Notes: a model not told the origin generated them from the sequence alone. 64,000 bases of DNA from Latrodectus hesperus (GCA_037975125.1 JAJQOW010000020.1:1264642-1328641), one strand, 5' to 3'. Shown: positions 24,555-36,726, numbered from the stretch's first letter. Numbers and translations are program-made.

Positions 24555-25690
24555 GACATGCCTTTAAAATGTTGATTAACTGCCCGTAAAGGCAATCATG
24601 ATATTGGACACCTTAGGTTTTTCGTCTTCGATTCCCAAATGAAGATTTAAAACGTTAATGGTTGTGTGGAATTCTGAGAGAAAATATGGAAGTAACCAAA
24701 CCTTCCAGGGTAAGTAAATTAATTTCATTTGCATGATTTTTATCTTATTTTATTTTTGAACTTAACTTCAGAATGCATCCTAATGATCATATCAAATAAA
24801 AATTCTATTATTAGTAAAGAAAAACTGAGATTTCTTTGTTGCATGTTTATATATCAGCTTTCTTAATTTAAATTTTACTTCTAGGTGTGTGAACTGCATT
24901 TCAAACCAAGTGATATTTTAAGAACTAGTGAAGCTTTCGATGAGATAAATGGTAATAGAATAGTCGGAATTCTACAATATCCGAAATTACATCTCATGTA
25001 TCTTTAATGGATGCCAAAAATATTTAACAAATGAAGATGTCATCCAGAGGATCCCTCAATTAAACCGCAAAGATGTGAAAATACTGAACTGTGTGAAGAG
25101 ATTGTTCGAAGTAAAAAGAGTGACTTGTGGAATACTAGCAAAAGTACTATTTTGCAAATTCAGATGAAATGGAAAAACGCTTGAAAAATATAGATATTCT
25201 GGATTTTTGGGCTGTAGTCAAAAGAAAAAGCAATTTTATGTTTTTAAATATTGGCTGTAATCCACATCCAAATTTGTGTATTTCTGTAGTTATTGATGAA
25301 AATCTGGTTACAAATGGTTTAATTAAAAATGTGCCAATAAAAAAGTTAGAAATTCTTTACTATTTCTAACTAATAATGTTATTGATATTAGTAATATACA
25401 ACAAAATATTAAGTAAATTAAATTAAATCAAAATTATGAGGATTAGGAAACAGATTTGTATGATTTAATTGTAATATTTCATCGTGTTTGTGTGAAAATA
25501 CTGTAAATAAAATGCCGAGAGATGTTTTGTTAAGCAGATTTCTTTTTAAAAGATTATATTACTTGTCGTTTGTTCTCATCATAGAGCATATACCTTTTTA
25601 GTAATTAGGATTCTAAATGAATCTGAAATTTACCTACCTTTTGAAAAATGGGAAAATGGACATGCTGTTGGAGAAGTAAAATTCATAGTC
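24555..25690 (+). pseudogene. THAP-domain protein pseudogene with one intron
   Basis: Exon 1 (about 24555-24709) has a decayed THAP start (INCP, HLRFFVFDSQM). It ends at a good splice donor (gtaagt at 24710). An intron follows to 24884, ending in a pyrimidine-rich tract and ctag. Exon 2 opens with VCELHFKPSDILRTSEAFDE, which fits the C..H half of a C2CH THAP zinc finger and the stretch after it. Farther on, 25169-25369 is open and encodes ILDFWAVVKRKSNFMFLNIG and following residues, as in THAP proteins related to P-element-type transposases. Stops and frame changes break the rest up to about 25690. THAP domains bind DNA. I am fairly sure of the THAP family from memory of the motif, less sure whether it was a host gene or a transposase. 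Confidence 0.6.
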
Positions 25691-25699
25691 AAATCATGT

Positions 25700-27352
25700 A
25701 CAAGTATATTTCTTAAAAGTTATTAAAAAAAAAAAAACGACTCTATAGTGATTAATGCTCAATCTAAAAAAATTACACAATAAGTTTCCTCTTCATAACA
25801 TTTTATTTCACATTAACATTTTAACTTCTTTTAATATACATATGAAATTTTGCTAATGAAATAGAAGTATCCATCTTAAGTCAATAATATAACATGATTG
25901 GACTGAGTTGGAGCCTATAATATTATACTTATGTTTTCACTATTTCTGTTAAAGAAATATAATATTGAAAATAAAATATACCGACAATAAAGTTATTTTT
26001 ATAATATGAATTTTAAAATATACTAATTTTTAAATATACCACGCGATTAGAAATTCTCAAAAAAATGAAATTAAGATATTTCTGATATTTCTATCCCGCG
26101 GTAAATATTTTCTAATTTTTAATTAATTTCTATTATGTAATTAATATTTTTTATGACCAAAAGGTTAATTTTTGGAAAATAAATGTGTTCCGTAATAATA
26201 ACTTATGATATAAATCTAATTTGTTTTAAAGATGATGAATTTATTACATTTTTAAGCAGTAAATTATTCTGCTGCAAAATAAGTTTATTTATATTCAAAT
26301 GTTGATTAAAACTTTAAGGTAGAAAATAGTTTTATACACTTCAGATGACATTCTTTTCAAATTGTGTATTAGGGATTATTTGACATAAAAATCATTGCAA
26401 CACATTAAAATTTTAAACTTACAGAAAGTAATTATTTCATTATAAAAAGTATATAAGTAATTATTTTATCATAAAATCATTTTTAAAATAAAATTACTAA
26501 TGTTTTTTCCAATAATAATTAACTTTAAAACGCGGTCAATTTTACGGCGCGGGCGGTAAAAAGATTTTTAAATATAATAGCCTTAATCCCAAAAATTCTT
26601 ATTGCAAAATGTGGTTATATGTACCTAGTTATACTTTTTTGAATAAAAGATTACTTGTCTGTCAGATTTAACTTAATTTAAAATAGTATATTCGATATAT
26701 GATTGTGCTATAAAAATCTAAAGAGTGATATTCAGTGCATTATATATTTCGAGCAAACTGCTTTTTTTAGAATGAACGATATGAAAAGAAAGAATTTTGA
26801 CAGAAACACATGAATGAAATAGCAAGTTAAAAATAAAACAAGAAATCATGGAATGGTTAAATTTAGTTTTGTTTTAAACTGAATTAATGATAACGAGATT
26901 CAGCTGATATAAGAAATGTTTGATAAAAAACGATATTGACTATAGTTTAAGCTTAACATAAAATAAACAATATAAAAAACAAGATATTGTTAGAATATTG
27001 AAATTACTAGCTAAATCTTGCGGCAAGAATATGGTATTTATTTGAATAAAAATATATTAAAGTCCACAAAGTTAGTGCAACTTTACAATATATTAGTTAT
27101 GTGATGTTCTACAATATTAATATTAAAAAGAGTTTCAATATTGAATATTAATTTAGAATTAAAAGGTATGCTGAGTTTCAAACAAAAAAAAAAGGATCTT
27201 TCCGTTCCAAATCATAATTTTTCCGACTTAAAATATTACCATTTTTCTAAACTAATGTTATATATATTTAAGAATGAAAAAATTTACGCCTATAAATAAA
27301 TATTTTTCTTTAAATATATCCTTTCAATTAAAAAATCATTTTTTAATTTTGA
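25700..27352. other. Very AT-rich intergenic DNA
   Basis: No gene or named repeat is recognised. The only GC-richer patch is at 26530-26560 (cgcggtcaatt .. ggcgcgggcgg). Confidence 0.5.
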
Positions 27353-27354
27353 TA

Positions 27355-28941
27355 CAGTCAGTCACAAGAGTCTACGTACATACTCTGATTTTTGTATATT
27401 TTGCACATAACTCATACTTTCGGAAATTCAATTTTATTTTCTCAATTATTTCTCATAATAACTCAGAATAAATAAAATTATCAACATATTTGTTAAAACG
27501 TAATGAAAATAACAGTTTCAAATTATGTGGTCACGAAAGTCTGCATACAGAGACAGGAAACTTAAATTTTTGGCAATAAATAAAAATAAAAATATCATTA
27601 ATACTTGGTAGGCCCTCCCTTTGAAGCAATGACTGCACGCATTCGGTTTGGCACCGAATTCACCAGGTTCTTTGTTGTTTCAGGTAAAATTTGGGACCAA
27701 GCCTGCTGCATAGCCTTCTTTAGAGTTTCGACCCTGGTAATTGGTTGTCGTATTTTTCTATCAACTTCCTCCCAAATATGTTCGATAGAGTTAAGATCTG
27801 GAGACTGGAGGTGAATGTAACTGTTTGGGCGTCTTGTAGAGCAACCAGTCTTTCACAATCTTTGCTGTGTGCTTAGAATCATTGTCTTGTTGGAAGACAA
27901 AGTTGCTTCCAAGTCCCAATTTTCTGACTGATTCATGTAGGTTGCCTTGCAAAATCTTCAGGTATCCCAAACGATTCATAGTACCCTCGATGAAAACCAG
28001 ATTGCCAACTCCAGCTGCTGCCATGGCATCCCAAACGATCACACTGCCTCCCCCGTGTTTTTACGGTGGGAGTCAAATTCTTGGGGTTCATTTCTGTGTT
28101 TTCTTTTTTCCTCCAAACTTTTCCGCGGCCATCACTTCCAAAAATGTTGAACTTGCTCTCGTCGGTGAACAAAACTGTTTTCCAAAACTCGAAATCCTTG
28201 TCAATATATGCAGAAGCAAAGGCAAGTCTTTTTTTCGGTTTACAGATGATACGAATGGTTTCCTTCTGGGAACTCTGCCATTGTAGCCGGCCAATCGAAG
28301 AATTCTACGAACATTTTCTGGGTGTACTTGCTTTCCAATTCCTGTTTCATTTGATCCGCTAATTTTGGGGCACTAATTTTTGGATTTTTCTTCATATGTC
28401 TCTTGCTTCTCGATCATTGAGCTTCCTTGGACGACCAGATCGCGATTTTCTGACCACATTTCCGCGTTTAACAAAACTTCTGTAGATTGTTTGCACAGTC
28501 GACCGACTTTTTTTTACAATTTTGGCAATTTCGGAGTAAGATTTCTTATCACATTTCAATTTTACTACCAAATTTCGAAGTTCTAAGGATGTTTCCTGTC
28601 CCTGGCTCATTTTAAAGCAATTCATTATTGTAATATCATGGAAAATAATAACGATCAACTAGCTACAAAAATGCCACCTCAAACTTAAGTAACCTTCAAC
28701 AAATCTTCATATGTAAATTTTCTCTTCTCAACCAATCGTGTGTATGCAGACTTTTGTGACGCGCTAATTTTTACATATTCACAAAATTTCCCAGTAGATG
28801 ATAGTTTGAAACTTTTTAATTTTGTAAATCTCAGTTTTTAGTGAAAAAGGAAATATTTATTCGATTTTGCAAATTGAAATATAACTCGGTTTTGAAATGT
28901 GCCCTTTTTTAGGGTTGTACGTAGACTTTTGTGACTGACTA
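27355..28941 (-). mobile_element. Tc1-type DNA transposon with IR/DR ends
   Basis: The outer ends match as inverted repeats: 27355-27382 starts CAGTCAGTCACAAGAGTCTACG, and the complement of 28914-28941 gives tAGTCAGTCACAAAAGTCTACG. A TA precedes the left end (27353-27354), as expected for Tc1 insertion; the right-hand TA is no longer present. A second copy of the core GTCACRAAAGTCTGCATACA lies inside each end, at about 27530 (left) and 28741-28760 (right, inverted), 169 and 175 bp from the outer copies. This inverted/direct repeat layout is known from Sleeping Beauty-like Tc1 elements. The enclosed transposase (27598-28610, minus) is frame-broken, so the copy is probably immobile on its own. 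Confidence 0.88.
27598..28610 (-). pseudogene. Tc1-type transposase, frameshifted
   Basis: Cut-and-paste transposase of the Tc1/mariner superfamily. The ATG at 28610-28608 starts MSQGQETSLELRNLVVKL, then a paired helix-turn-helix region (SYSEIAKIVKKSRSTVQTI) and a GRPRK hook. The catalytic triad residues survive in different frames: D in FTDESKFNIF (about 28150-28175), D in FQQDNDSKHTA (about 27870-27900) and E in LNSIEHIWEEV (about 27765-27795), with DD34E spacing. The end reads MRAVIASKGGPTKY then a stop at 27598. Total length, about 338 codons, is close to the family norm of about 340. At least four small indels break it, near 28390, 28320, 28225, 28045 and 27800. Long open frames on the opposite strand are shadows. 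Confidence 0.88.
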
Positions 28942-28944
28942 ACT

Positions 28945-29603
28945 TTTTCGATTTTTATTCTTGTTATATAAATTTGTGATATTCATTATATTAAAATTAT
29001 AATGCGTGTCAGCATTTTTCATGTAAAATTTATTGCATAAGCCCACCCCGCCTCATCTCAAAAAAAGTTTAAAATGTACAAATTAATTCATAAAAAATTT
29101 TGTGTATTTTGGAAAACATCAAGATTTTTACATAAGCTATGAAAATAAATTCAAATATTTAAACTTCTTATTTAGGTAATTATCTGTCGAGGTCATATAT
29201 TTTATTAGTTTATTTTAAAAAAAATATTTATAATATAAATGAGAATGACAAAGAATTTTCAAATATCTACAGAAATAATTAGGTAGCTCAACAATCGTCT
29301 GCAAAACAAGAATTTTCTATTTTTCCTTTGAAAAATGAAAATTGTAAAATGTTTTCCAATCAAAGAAACTAAAACATTACGTTTTAAAAAGGAAAAATTT
29401 AAGTTTGAAAGTTTAAAAGAATTAAAAGTTTCTAAATAATTTTGCATATGCTTCATATAAAGGTGCATGCTAAGTAACTTTTCGAATCGCATTTTATTTG
29501 TTATAAATGGCGGTATTCTGAACTCTCGTACTTATTTTTCTATATTACAAACTTTCGATTTTATGAAAAATTTTACTGTCCAACAAATTCACATAAATTA
29601 AGT
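28945..29603. other. AT-rich intergenic DNA
   Basis: No gene or repeat is recognised. Confidence 0.5.
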
Positions 29604-29776
29604 TTTGTTTTGCTGTCGCTTTTTGAACACAAGAGTTAACTGGACTAGTACTGTTACTGTTTAAAGTAGATTTTGCTATCCACAAGGATAATCCAATCCT
29701 AAGGTGGGATTCGAATCCACAAACTGTTGAACTGAAGGTAAGATTGCTTTCCATTCGGTTAATAGCTCACTCGTCG
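29604..29776 (-). repeat. Old family 1 SINE copy
   Basis: It follows the family 1 SINE order: ctgtcgctttttgaacacaagagttaactgg, gtttaaagtagatttt, then a well-kept tRNA-like part with gtgggattcgaatccac (B box complement) and ttccattcggttaatagctc. It is more diverged than the three young copies but clearly the same family over the full length. Confidence 0.8.
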
Positions 29777-31900
29777 ACTGTTAGGCGATGTTAAGTAATT
29801 ATTTACGAAAATATGAAAAAAGCGGAAAGCTGAATGATGTTTAATAATATAGAACAAACTTAGCTTTTAGAGACAAACTTTCTTAATTGAAACTCCATTA
29901 AATATATAACATGTTTAAAAAATGAATCAGTTATAAAATAATAAACTTTAGAATTTCCTGATGATTGAACATAAGAACTCTTTGATAAAAATATTTTAAA
30001 AACCTGGAAGTTATTGAACTGCAAACTATATTTTTCAATTTCCACACATTCGACTGCATAATAAAACCCGTCACTTTAAAATTATGATTATGAAGCTACA
30101 AAAATTTAAAGTTCTTAATAAAAAGGCATTTTTTAACACATATAATTGTGGAATTCAGAAAATATTACTTTTGTTTTTTCTAGCAAACATTTTCAAGCAA
30201 AATAGAGACTAGCTGTTATCATAATAGGAATAATTACACAATAAATGCAACTAAACTAGACGAAAATTATTTAAATAATATTACCTTCTAATTTTCAATT
30301 GTATCTTGCAAGATAATAAAAGGATAATAGCTTAATAAACTAAGATAACACTGAATACACAAAAAAATTCTTTCATTAAATACTAATTTGGAAACAAGAG
30401 GAAAGATTTCGAATTAAACACATCGATGATTTAAAATCACACATTATGCAATATGCTTAAGTTTCTTGGGGGAACAAAAGTTTTCATGAATAATTTTATA
30501 TTAGTACAAAGAAAAAACAATAAACAACGTACCTGAAAACATAAATTTACTAAACTGTTGTATTTTGTATAAAGAGGCATTTTAATGGTTGGATTTTCTT
30601 TTGAAGTTAAGGTAAAAAATATTAAAAAACTCATTTGAGTCTTTTCAGACGTTTTTTTTAAAGTGCACGTGGAGCAAAGCAATCAGTTTCTGCCACAACG
30701 TAGAAGATCAAATTGAAAATTCGAAGTTTGAGATGAAAGTGGTTGACGTCATCATTCTATCATTTAGCCAATCAGACTTATTTAACTTGATACAATTATT
30801 TTCAAAGCTAACCATCATGGGCAGTTAAAACTTTCAGACTAAATTCTCTGAAAATGGTTTTGACTTTTTAAAAATTTTATTTTAATTCTTATTTGTATTT
30901 TATGAAAAATGCTTCACCTTAAATTTTAAACACGAATGAAAAATGAAAGAATATAGAAAAATGTAAATAAAATATGGGAATTTTTTTATTCCGTAACAAA
31001 GAAACAATATAGATTTAACTTCCAATTAAAAATCCTCTAATTCAATCACAAAGCTTAAATTTCAATTTGATTTTGAAGAAACTATCAAAATTCCTAATAA
31101 ATCTGCTTTTCAATTTTTTTAATCAATAAAAATTTTCTTAAAAGATATGTTTACTATTTGATTACATATTTTAACTTTTAATATTTTAATTATTAATAAT
31201 ACTTTAAACAGGCACATTGGTTAGTAAATATTTAGATTAATTTGAGTTTACTTACATTGGATTAGTTTCACTAATTTCTAGCCTGTACTAAAGATCTATT
31301 AAATCAATTTTCACCATATGATCTGTGTTCATATTTATGAATTCATATAGTACTTGATTGATGGCAATGTATATAATAAGTTATATATACATAATTTGCT
31401 AGATGTTGACAATCTTCACGATTATCATGTATATCTTACGGTGATTCATGACTTCAAGCGACTGTCAAGTGACAAAATTGAGACCTGGGATTTGATTCTT
31501 CCTTGCCAGATTCCGTTCGTGGAGAACCTTTATGGTACATCCTTAACTGTACCCGTATCACTGTGACTCCTCCACGTGTGTATCTTATATTAATATTCAA
31601 ACAGAGATCTGAAGAGGACTAAAACACAGAATTTTTTAGGAGCGCACTAGATTCTAGTTGTAGATTCGTAGTCTTTCGAATGAAGGGTTTTGTGTTCGAT
31701 TTCAATAACTGAGTTTTCCAGGTTTATTCCGTTGCTATATGCAAATACATCGCTCTGCTTATAACTTTCAAGGAAAACCAATCGTGCACAGTAGATTCCC
31801 AACTTCAGCCATTAAGATGTTCTCTATACGACGGGAAAACATTTTTCAAAATGTAATAAATATTTACGATGGGATCTTTATAAATAAAACTTATTTTATG
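29777..31900. other. AT-rich intergenic DNA
   Basis: No gene is recognised. A tRNA-like trace (gtagtctttcgaatgaagggttttgtgttcgatttc) at about 31667-31703 on the plus strand could be a worn SINE head. A GC-richer stretch at 31440-31580 has no recognised identity. Confidence 0.45.
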
Positions 31901-31904
31901 TGTC

Positions 31905-32080
31905 CTTTGAATTGTTTGTTCGTTCGTTCATCTTTCAGCGCTCATTTCGGCGCGTGAGGGATTTCGACCTGACCTACTGCTTAATGTGAACTGCAAACCA
32001 TTTGACATCCAAATCCGAAGCAGGAATCGAACATACAAACTTTTAAACTGAAAGCTAACTAATCGGCTGTCAACTAGGCA
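31905..32080 (-). repeat. Old family 1 SINE copy
   Basis: The order cgctcatttcggcgcgtgaggg, cctactgcttaatgtgaactgcaaacca, catccaaatccgaagcaggaatcgaac, actgaaagctaactaatcggctgtcaac follows the family 1 SINE with much divergence. Confidence 0.7.
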
Positions 32081-33224
32081 TATGTCCGCTAATGAAGACT
32101 TATACAGAACGGAAATTATCTAGTTGTTAATATCTGGATAGCTCCAAATAGTTTCACTTCAAAATTTTTAATGATACATTCGTAATTAGTTTAAAATGAC
32201 CCGTTTTGAACTCACTGTAAAAATGTTGATCCTTTGATGCCTACCGTTTCGGAACTTTGAAGAACACAGGGGAGATCGTTTCATCTCCCTTGAAAATTAT
32301 TATTCGTAACCTGTAGATGGAGAAAATATGCAGGGCATCGGATCCAAGAGATAAATTACATTTTAACCATTTCAGAAAAATTAAATTTTTCATCGAGCAT
32401 GCTTTCGATTTTCTAAACAAGTCTCCGATCAGAAATACATTGAAGAACCGATGAAAAGAACGCGGCAGTTGCTTAAGATTTAATGAGGGGGAATGCATAC
32501 TTTCCACGTTTCATTCAGTTTGCTTTTAGCTAACCCATACGCGTGGTCTCATTTTGTAAAGCAAAACAGTGTTTCAACAAAACTAAGCATACAATACCGT
32601 CAAAATTTAATATAAAGGGTTACTTTCCCGGTCACATTTTCCAACTGGAAAATTAGATACGCATTTTCACTTGAAGCGACCTTATCTATAAGACGGTGGA
32701 TCTTTGTCTACTAGTTATGTATCTACAATTACTAGATTTTTATGTATAAATGAAACTGTTGAAGTCTAACATTTATTGTTCTCTCGAGCATGCTGTAATC
32801 AGAGGAAATAAATGGGGCAAAATTTAAAACGAATATTAAGAAACCAAGGATGCCATCTTTGGAGAGCGGAAATCTTCATTTAAGAAAATTCAGTTATCAA
32901 GCAATCATTATTCCTTTCATAGACAAAACACATAACTTTCCAATTTTTTATCGAAAAATAAACAAATCTGATTAAATATATTTGAAAAATCAAAATATCA
33001 AGAGAAAATTGTATTGAATTCTTGCGTGTGTGAAACATTTTGAGATGTGGTAAATCTATGAATGTATCCCTGCTTCATTTTTAAGTTAATGTTTGTAGTC
33101 TGTTTTAATGCAAAAAATAGTGAAACCCTCTATTTAAGGCAACTGCTTGAAAAAAAAATCATCTAATCAGAATTTTAAGGGAAATGCAGTAACTTCTTCG
33201 CGTTAATGAAAACACAACAAATTC
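32081..33224. other. Intergenic DNA without a recognised gene
   Basis: An open frame of 88 codons on the minus strand (32241-32507) begins with ATG but resembles nothing I know. The remainder is AT-rich and featureless. Confidence 0.4.
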
Positions 33225-33375
33225 CATTTTATTGCATACAAGGGCTGATTTGACCAGGATCTACAATTTAAATTGAATTTCTAACATCCGGACACACAGG
33301 TCTGAAGAGAGAACATTTCAACTACGAACTGTTAATCTAAGGCTTGAGCGCTGACCACTCGGCTTCCAACAACTA
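33225..33375 (-). repeat. Old family 1 SINE copy
   Basis: Recognisable blocks are tgcatacaagggctgatttgacc, gatctacaatttaaattgaattt, ctacgaactgttaatctaaggc and ttgagcgctgaccactcggc, in family 1 order, strongly diverged. Confidence 0.75.
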
Positions 33376-33579
33376 TTCGCATTGCATGACAACTATTCAT
33401 ACTGCATGTAGTGATTTGATTTTGTGAGGTTTACTGCTCCAATATTAGACGCTTCTGCATCGTACAGTATTTAAAACTAAATATTCTGTTTTAAAAGCCT
33501 AGTCAAATGTATAAGATAGAAAGTATTAAAAGTTCTAGAAACGCTTATGGAAAAGATTAAAAAGGATAAAAATCTTAAA

Positions 33580-33676
33580 AATAATACAAAAAACCAATTG
33601 CGCGTAAAATTGCAAATGAATTTCTATGTGGTTTAAACCCAATCAAATGTGATAAAATTAAATCGCTAAAGTGAAG
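33580..33676 (-). pseudogene. LINE C-terminal tail, split off from 34975-35465
   Basis: On the minus strand the frame reads through LILSHLIGFKPHRNSFAILR and ends IGFLYYF then a stop. Short endings of this kind close many RNase H-bearing non-LTR retrotransposon polyproteins. It follows logically from the fragment at 34975-35465 once the intervening element is ignored. The match is by family resemblance only. Confidence 0.5.
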
Positions 33677-34974
33677 AGATGGGTACGGAGGGTAAAATGC
33701 GCCAAGCAGGCGATAAAGTGGTGCGATAAGTTCGTCAAACTGGTTTAACGGTTCGGATTACGTATGTATGACCTATTTTTTTTATTGGGTAACGTGATCG
33801 CGTGACATGCGCGTTTTGTATGTAACCCTTGAAACTATTTTAGAATAATATTTAATAATTGAGTTTCAATATTCGAATTTTGGAGTTTGTGTGTTGCTAA
33901 CGATAATTAACTATGGATGAGAATGTTTTGAACTTACGTTTTTTTTTATTTAGAGCGTGATGGTAGTAAGAAAGTAAGTATATGAATTTTTAAGTTGTGT
34001 GTATTGCATGTTAGTGTTAGAATGTGCCGCGTACTGATATTTTTTTATGTAGGTGCCATTGCTCGGTATATTAAAATTCCAGTTTAAACAAAATGTGAAA
34101 TTTGTTAACGTTCGAAATTTAGTTTTACTGCCCGGTTGGCACTGCAGTAGGTAGCGCTACACTGATGTTTTTTTTAAGGTGGGCGCCATTGCTCGGTATA
34201 TTTAAAATTCGAGTTTAAACAAAAAGTGAAATTTTTTAATGTTCGAAATTTAGCTTTACTGCCCGGTTGGCACTGCAGTAGGTAGCGCTACACTGATGTT
34301 TTTTTTAAGGTGGGCGCCATTGCTCGGTATATTTAAAATTCGAGTTTAAACAAAAAGTGAAATTTTTTAACGTTCGAAATTTAGTTTTACTGCCCGGTTG
34401 GCACTGCAGTAGGTAGCGCTACACTGATGTTTTTTTAAGGTGGGCGCCATTGCTCGGTATATTTAAAATTCGAGTTTAAACAAAAAGTGAAATTTTTTAA
34501 CGTTCGAAATTTAGTTTTACTGCCCGGTTGGCACTGCAGTAGGTAGCGCTACACTGATGTTTTTTTAAGGTGGGCGCCATTGCTCGGTATATTTAAAATT
34601 CGAGTTTAAACAAAAAGTGAAATTTTTTAACGTTCGAAATTTAGTTTTACTGCCCGGTTGGCACTGCAGTAGGTAGCGCTACACTGATGTTTTTTTTAAG
34701 GTGGGCGCCATTGCTCGGTATATTTAAAATCAAGTGATAAAAATTTCCTTTCTATTTATTCGAATTTTAAAACTTCTACAGTATTTAATTGTAATGAAAT
34801 ATTCAACTTTTTAATATTTGGAATTCGAAAAAACGCGTGATTTCAAAGCTGAAGTTCGAACGCGATCGTTATTGGTTGAAATTTATCGCGCGTAGTGACG
34901 CAATTTAGGTTGGCGACAGAGCTGTAGAGCGCTTGGTGCCAAAATTTGAAATCGCGCCAATCCCGTACCCATCT
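33677..34974. mobile_element. Inverted-repeat element carrying a tandem array
   Basis: The ends form a perfect 12-bp inverted repeat, agatgggtacgg (33677-33688) and ccgtacccatct (34963-34974). Similarity continues weakly inside (gcgccaag near the left end, gcgcgat and caccaagcgct near the right, read inward). The centre holds about five copies of a unit of about 130 bp (34023-34730). No protein is encoded, so it would be a non-autonomous DNA element. It sits between the two parts of a LINE reading frame. I could not find a target duplication, which leaves open whether this is one element or a composite. A related end occurs at 22861-22926. Confidence 0.5.
34023..34730. repeat. 130-131-bp tandem repeat, about 5.4 copies
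   Basis: The marker gcactgcagtagg lies at 34139, 34270, 34401, 34531 and 34661, giving steps of 131, 131, 130 and 130 bp; the difference is a T-run length change. Each unit also has ctgcccggttgg, gtagcgctacactgatg and gtgggcgccattgctcgg. The first partial unit is the most diverged; the inner ones are almost identical. Confidence 0.95.
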
Positions 34975-35465
34975 GGTAACTTTTACCAATTAAATTTGTG
35001 GTATTAAAAGACACTATGCATAAATCATTGAAATTAGGACTGACAATTGAAATGTGATGTACTGTGTATGGTACTTTACACATGCCACAAACTGGAACAC
35101 TCCGAGACAAGAATAAGTGCTTGTGTGTAAATCTAGTATGTCCAATACGAAGCCGTGTGAGTTTTAGATCAACACTTCGCATGGGAGCAACAGGGAATGG
35201 AAGAATGTGGGAGGATATACTATATAATTTTTTGTTCGTCTGCAAATCCCAAGTTTTCTGCCAGTGGAAAAAAATAAGATCTTTGACAATTTGTTTAATG
35301 TCAAAAGTGTTGATGTTTTATGTAAAATTTCAGAGCCATTTTTAGAAGCATTATTTGGAAGTTCATTTACAGCAATGCCAATATTTGTATTGCATGGATT
35401 ATGCAGGGATAAAAATATTTTTATGTATGACAAACAAAATAAAATACGCTGTTTTTATGAGTAAA
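34975..35465 (-). pseudogene. LINE pol fragment: RNase H end and zinc finger
   Basis: Read on the minus strand. An RNase H-like tail (HNPCNTNIGIAVNELPNNAS, matching the usual H..GI.GNE.AD.AA pattern) is followed by KLYSISSHILPF, then LTRLRIGHTRFTHKHLFLSR and a Cys/His knuckle (VCGMCKVPYTVHHIS). The LTRLRIGHTR..TH block with the following C-x2-C..H motif is a hallmark of the C-terminus of RNase H-bearing insect and spider non-LTR retrotransposons. One frame change (near 35240) and lost cysteines show decay. The frame runs up to the border of the element at 33677-34974. Confidence 0.8.
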
Positions 35466-36726
35466 ATTATATAAATAAAAGTTCCTACTATACTTACGCT
35501 GTTCTCTAACTTCTTTCTTAGGGTCAGAGAATACTTCCTCAGTATCTAAAAGGAATTCCAAAAATTTGATCTTTAAGTTTTCCAAAACACGCATTAAGCC
35601 AAACGTAAATCACAAAAAAAATCATCCTTTTTAAAGTGAGATTATCGAGTGTTCGTCACCTGTTGTCGATTGTTGCCAACAGAAGCCGCTAAACACATCA
35701 TTTATCTGGCGTTTTTTAATCTTTGTCAAGCTACTATGTCGACGCATGAACTGATCCTCTTTGCTCCCAGATATGGACATTTGACCAATCGTCCCTAAAC
35801 ATAGCCAAAAACTTAATAATATATTTTAGTTAGGCGACGAGATTGATGCCAAAGCTGGCATTCTCTACACCAAGAAATGCAACGTCAAAGTAATGGACAC
35901 TGTTTTAAACAGGACATGTGTCTTCTCAATAGAAATTTTTTTGTTTGGGTCTGGTTTCGAACCCCCAACTTTCCTGCCACGACAACGACGCATTTCCCCC
36001 AATGGGTTACAATGACCCTTTTTACATAGTTAATGTATTTTCTCAAGTAAATACACGATGATATATTAATAATACATTTTCACTTCCATAAAGCAAATAT
36101 ATTATTTCCACAAATTTTTTTCGTACAATTATAATATTTCACCTTTAATGGAATAGAAGGTATTTTAAAGAACAGTTAACAAAATATATTTGCATGCCGA
36201 TCTCAGAGTGACACATTACCAACTAAATATTTAACAATCATAATACAGTTTGTGGAATAATGTGGATGAAAGCTTTTCATTTATAAACAAGATGTTTTAA
36301 AATTGTTCCTATCATTTAGTCACACACAAAAGCTACATCAGATCGGCAATGAGATTGAATTCCAAGCCTTTTCCTTCAAAAGTGTGATTTAATACATTCA
36401 GAAAAAATCTGTCACCAAATAATAGGTCATTATTAATAATGCCAACATCATCGTTTGTTATAATAAATCATAAACTTTCTTTCGTTCCATTTGAGATCAT
36501 AGCTTCATTAAAATTCTCATTGCTTTAAAATAGCGGTAATATCAGATAACGTTTCATCTAGGACACATATAATTAATTACGATATCGTATTGAGGTGGCG
36601 TCGTAAATCCGACAATTCGACGAATTTGCTGTTTTCAAGATCAGGAAAATAACTTGTTTTTCAAAGTAATTAGTATTCAAATTTTCAATTCTTTAGCTAT
36701 ATTGATTTCAAAATTTCCTGATTATA
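35466..36726. other. AT-rich intergenic DNA with a tRNA-like trace
   Basis: At about 35945-36010 the complement reads gtaacccattgggggaaatgcgtcg .. gggggttcgaaacc, with a perfect B box (GGTTCGAAACC), which may be a SINE head or a tRNA relic. I recognise no other feature and no gene. Confidence 0.4.

Noticed and set aside
27605..28586. Plus-strand frames of 67-139 codons
   Set aside because: They are shadows of the minus-strand Tc1 transposase.
34883..34973. C-terminal part of the 120-codon minus frame as LINE protein
   Set aside because: The residues after about 34975 belong to the inserted inverted-repeat element; the LINE similarity stops there.
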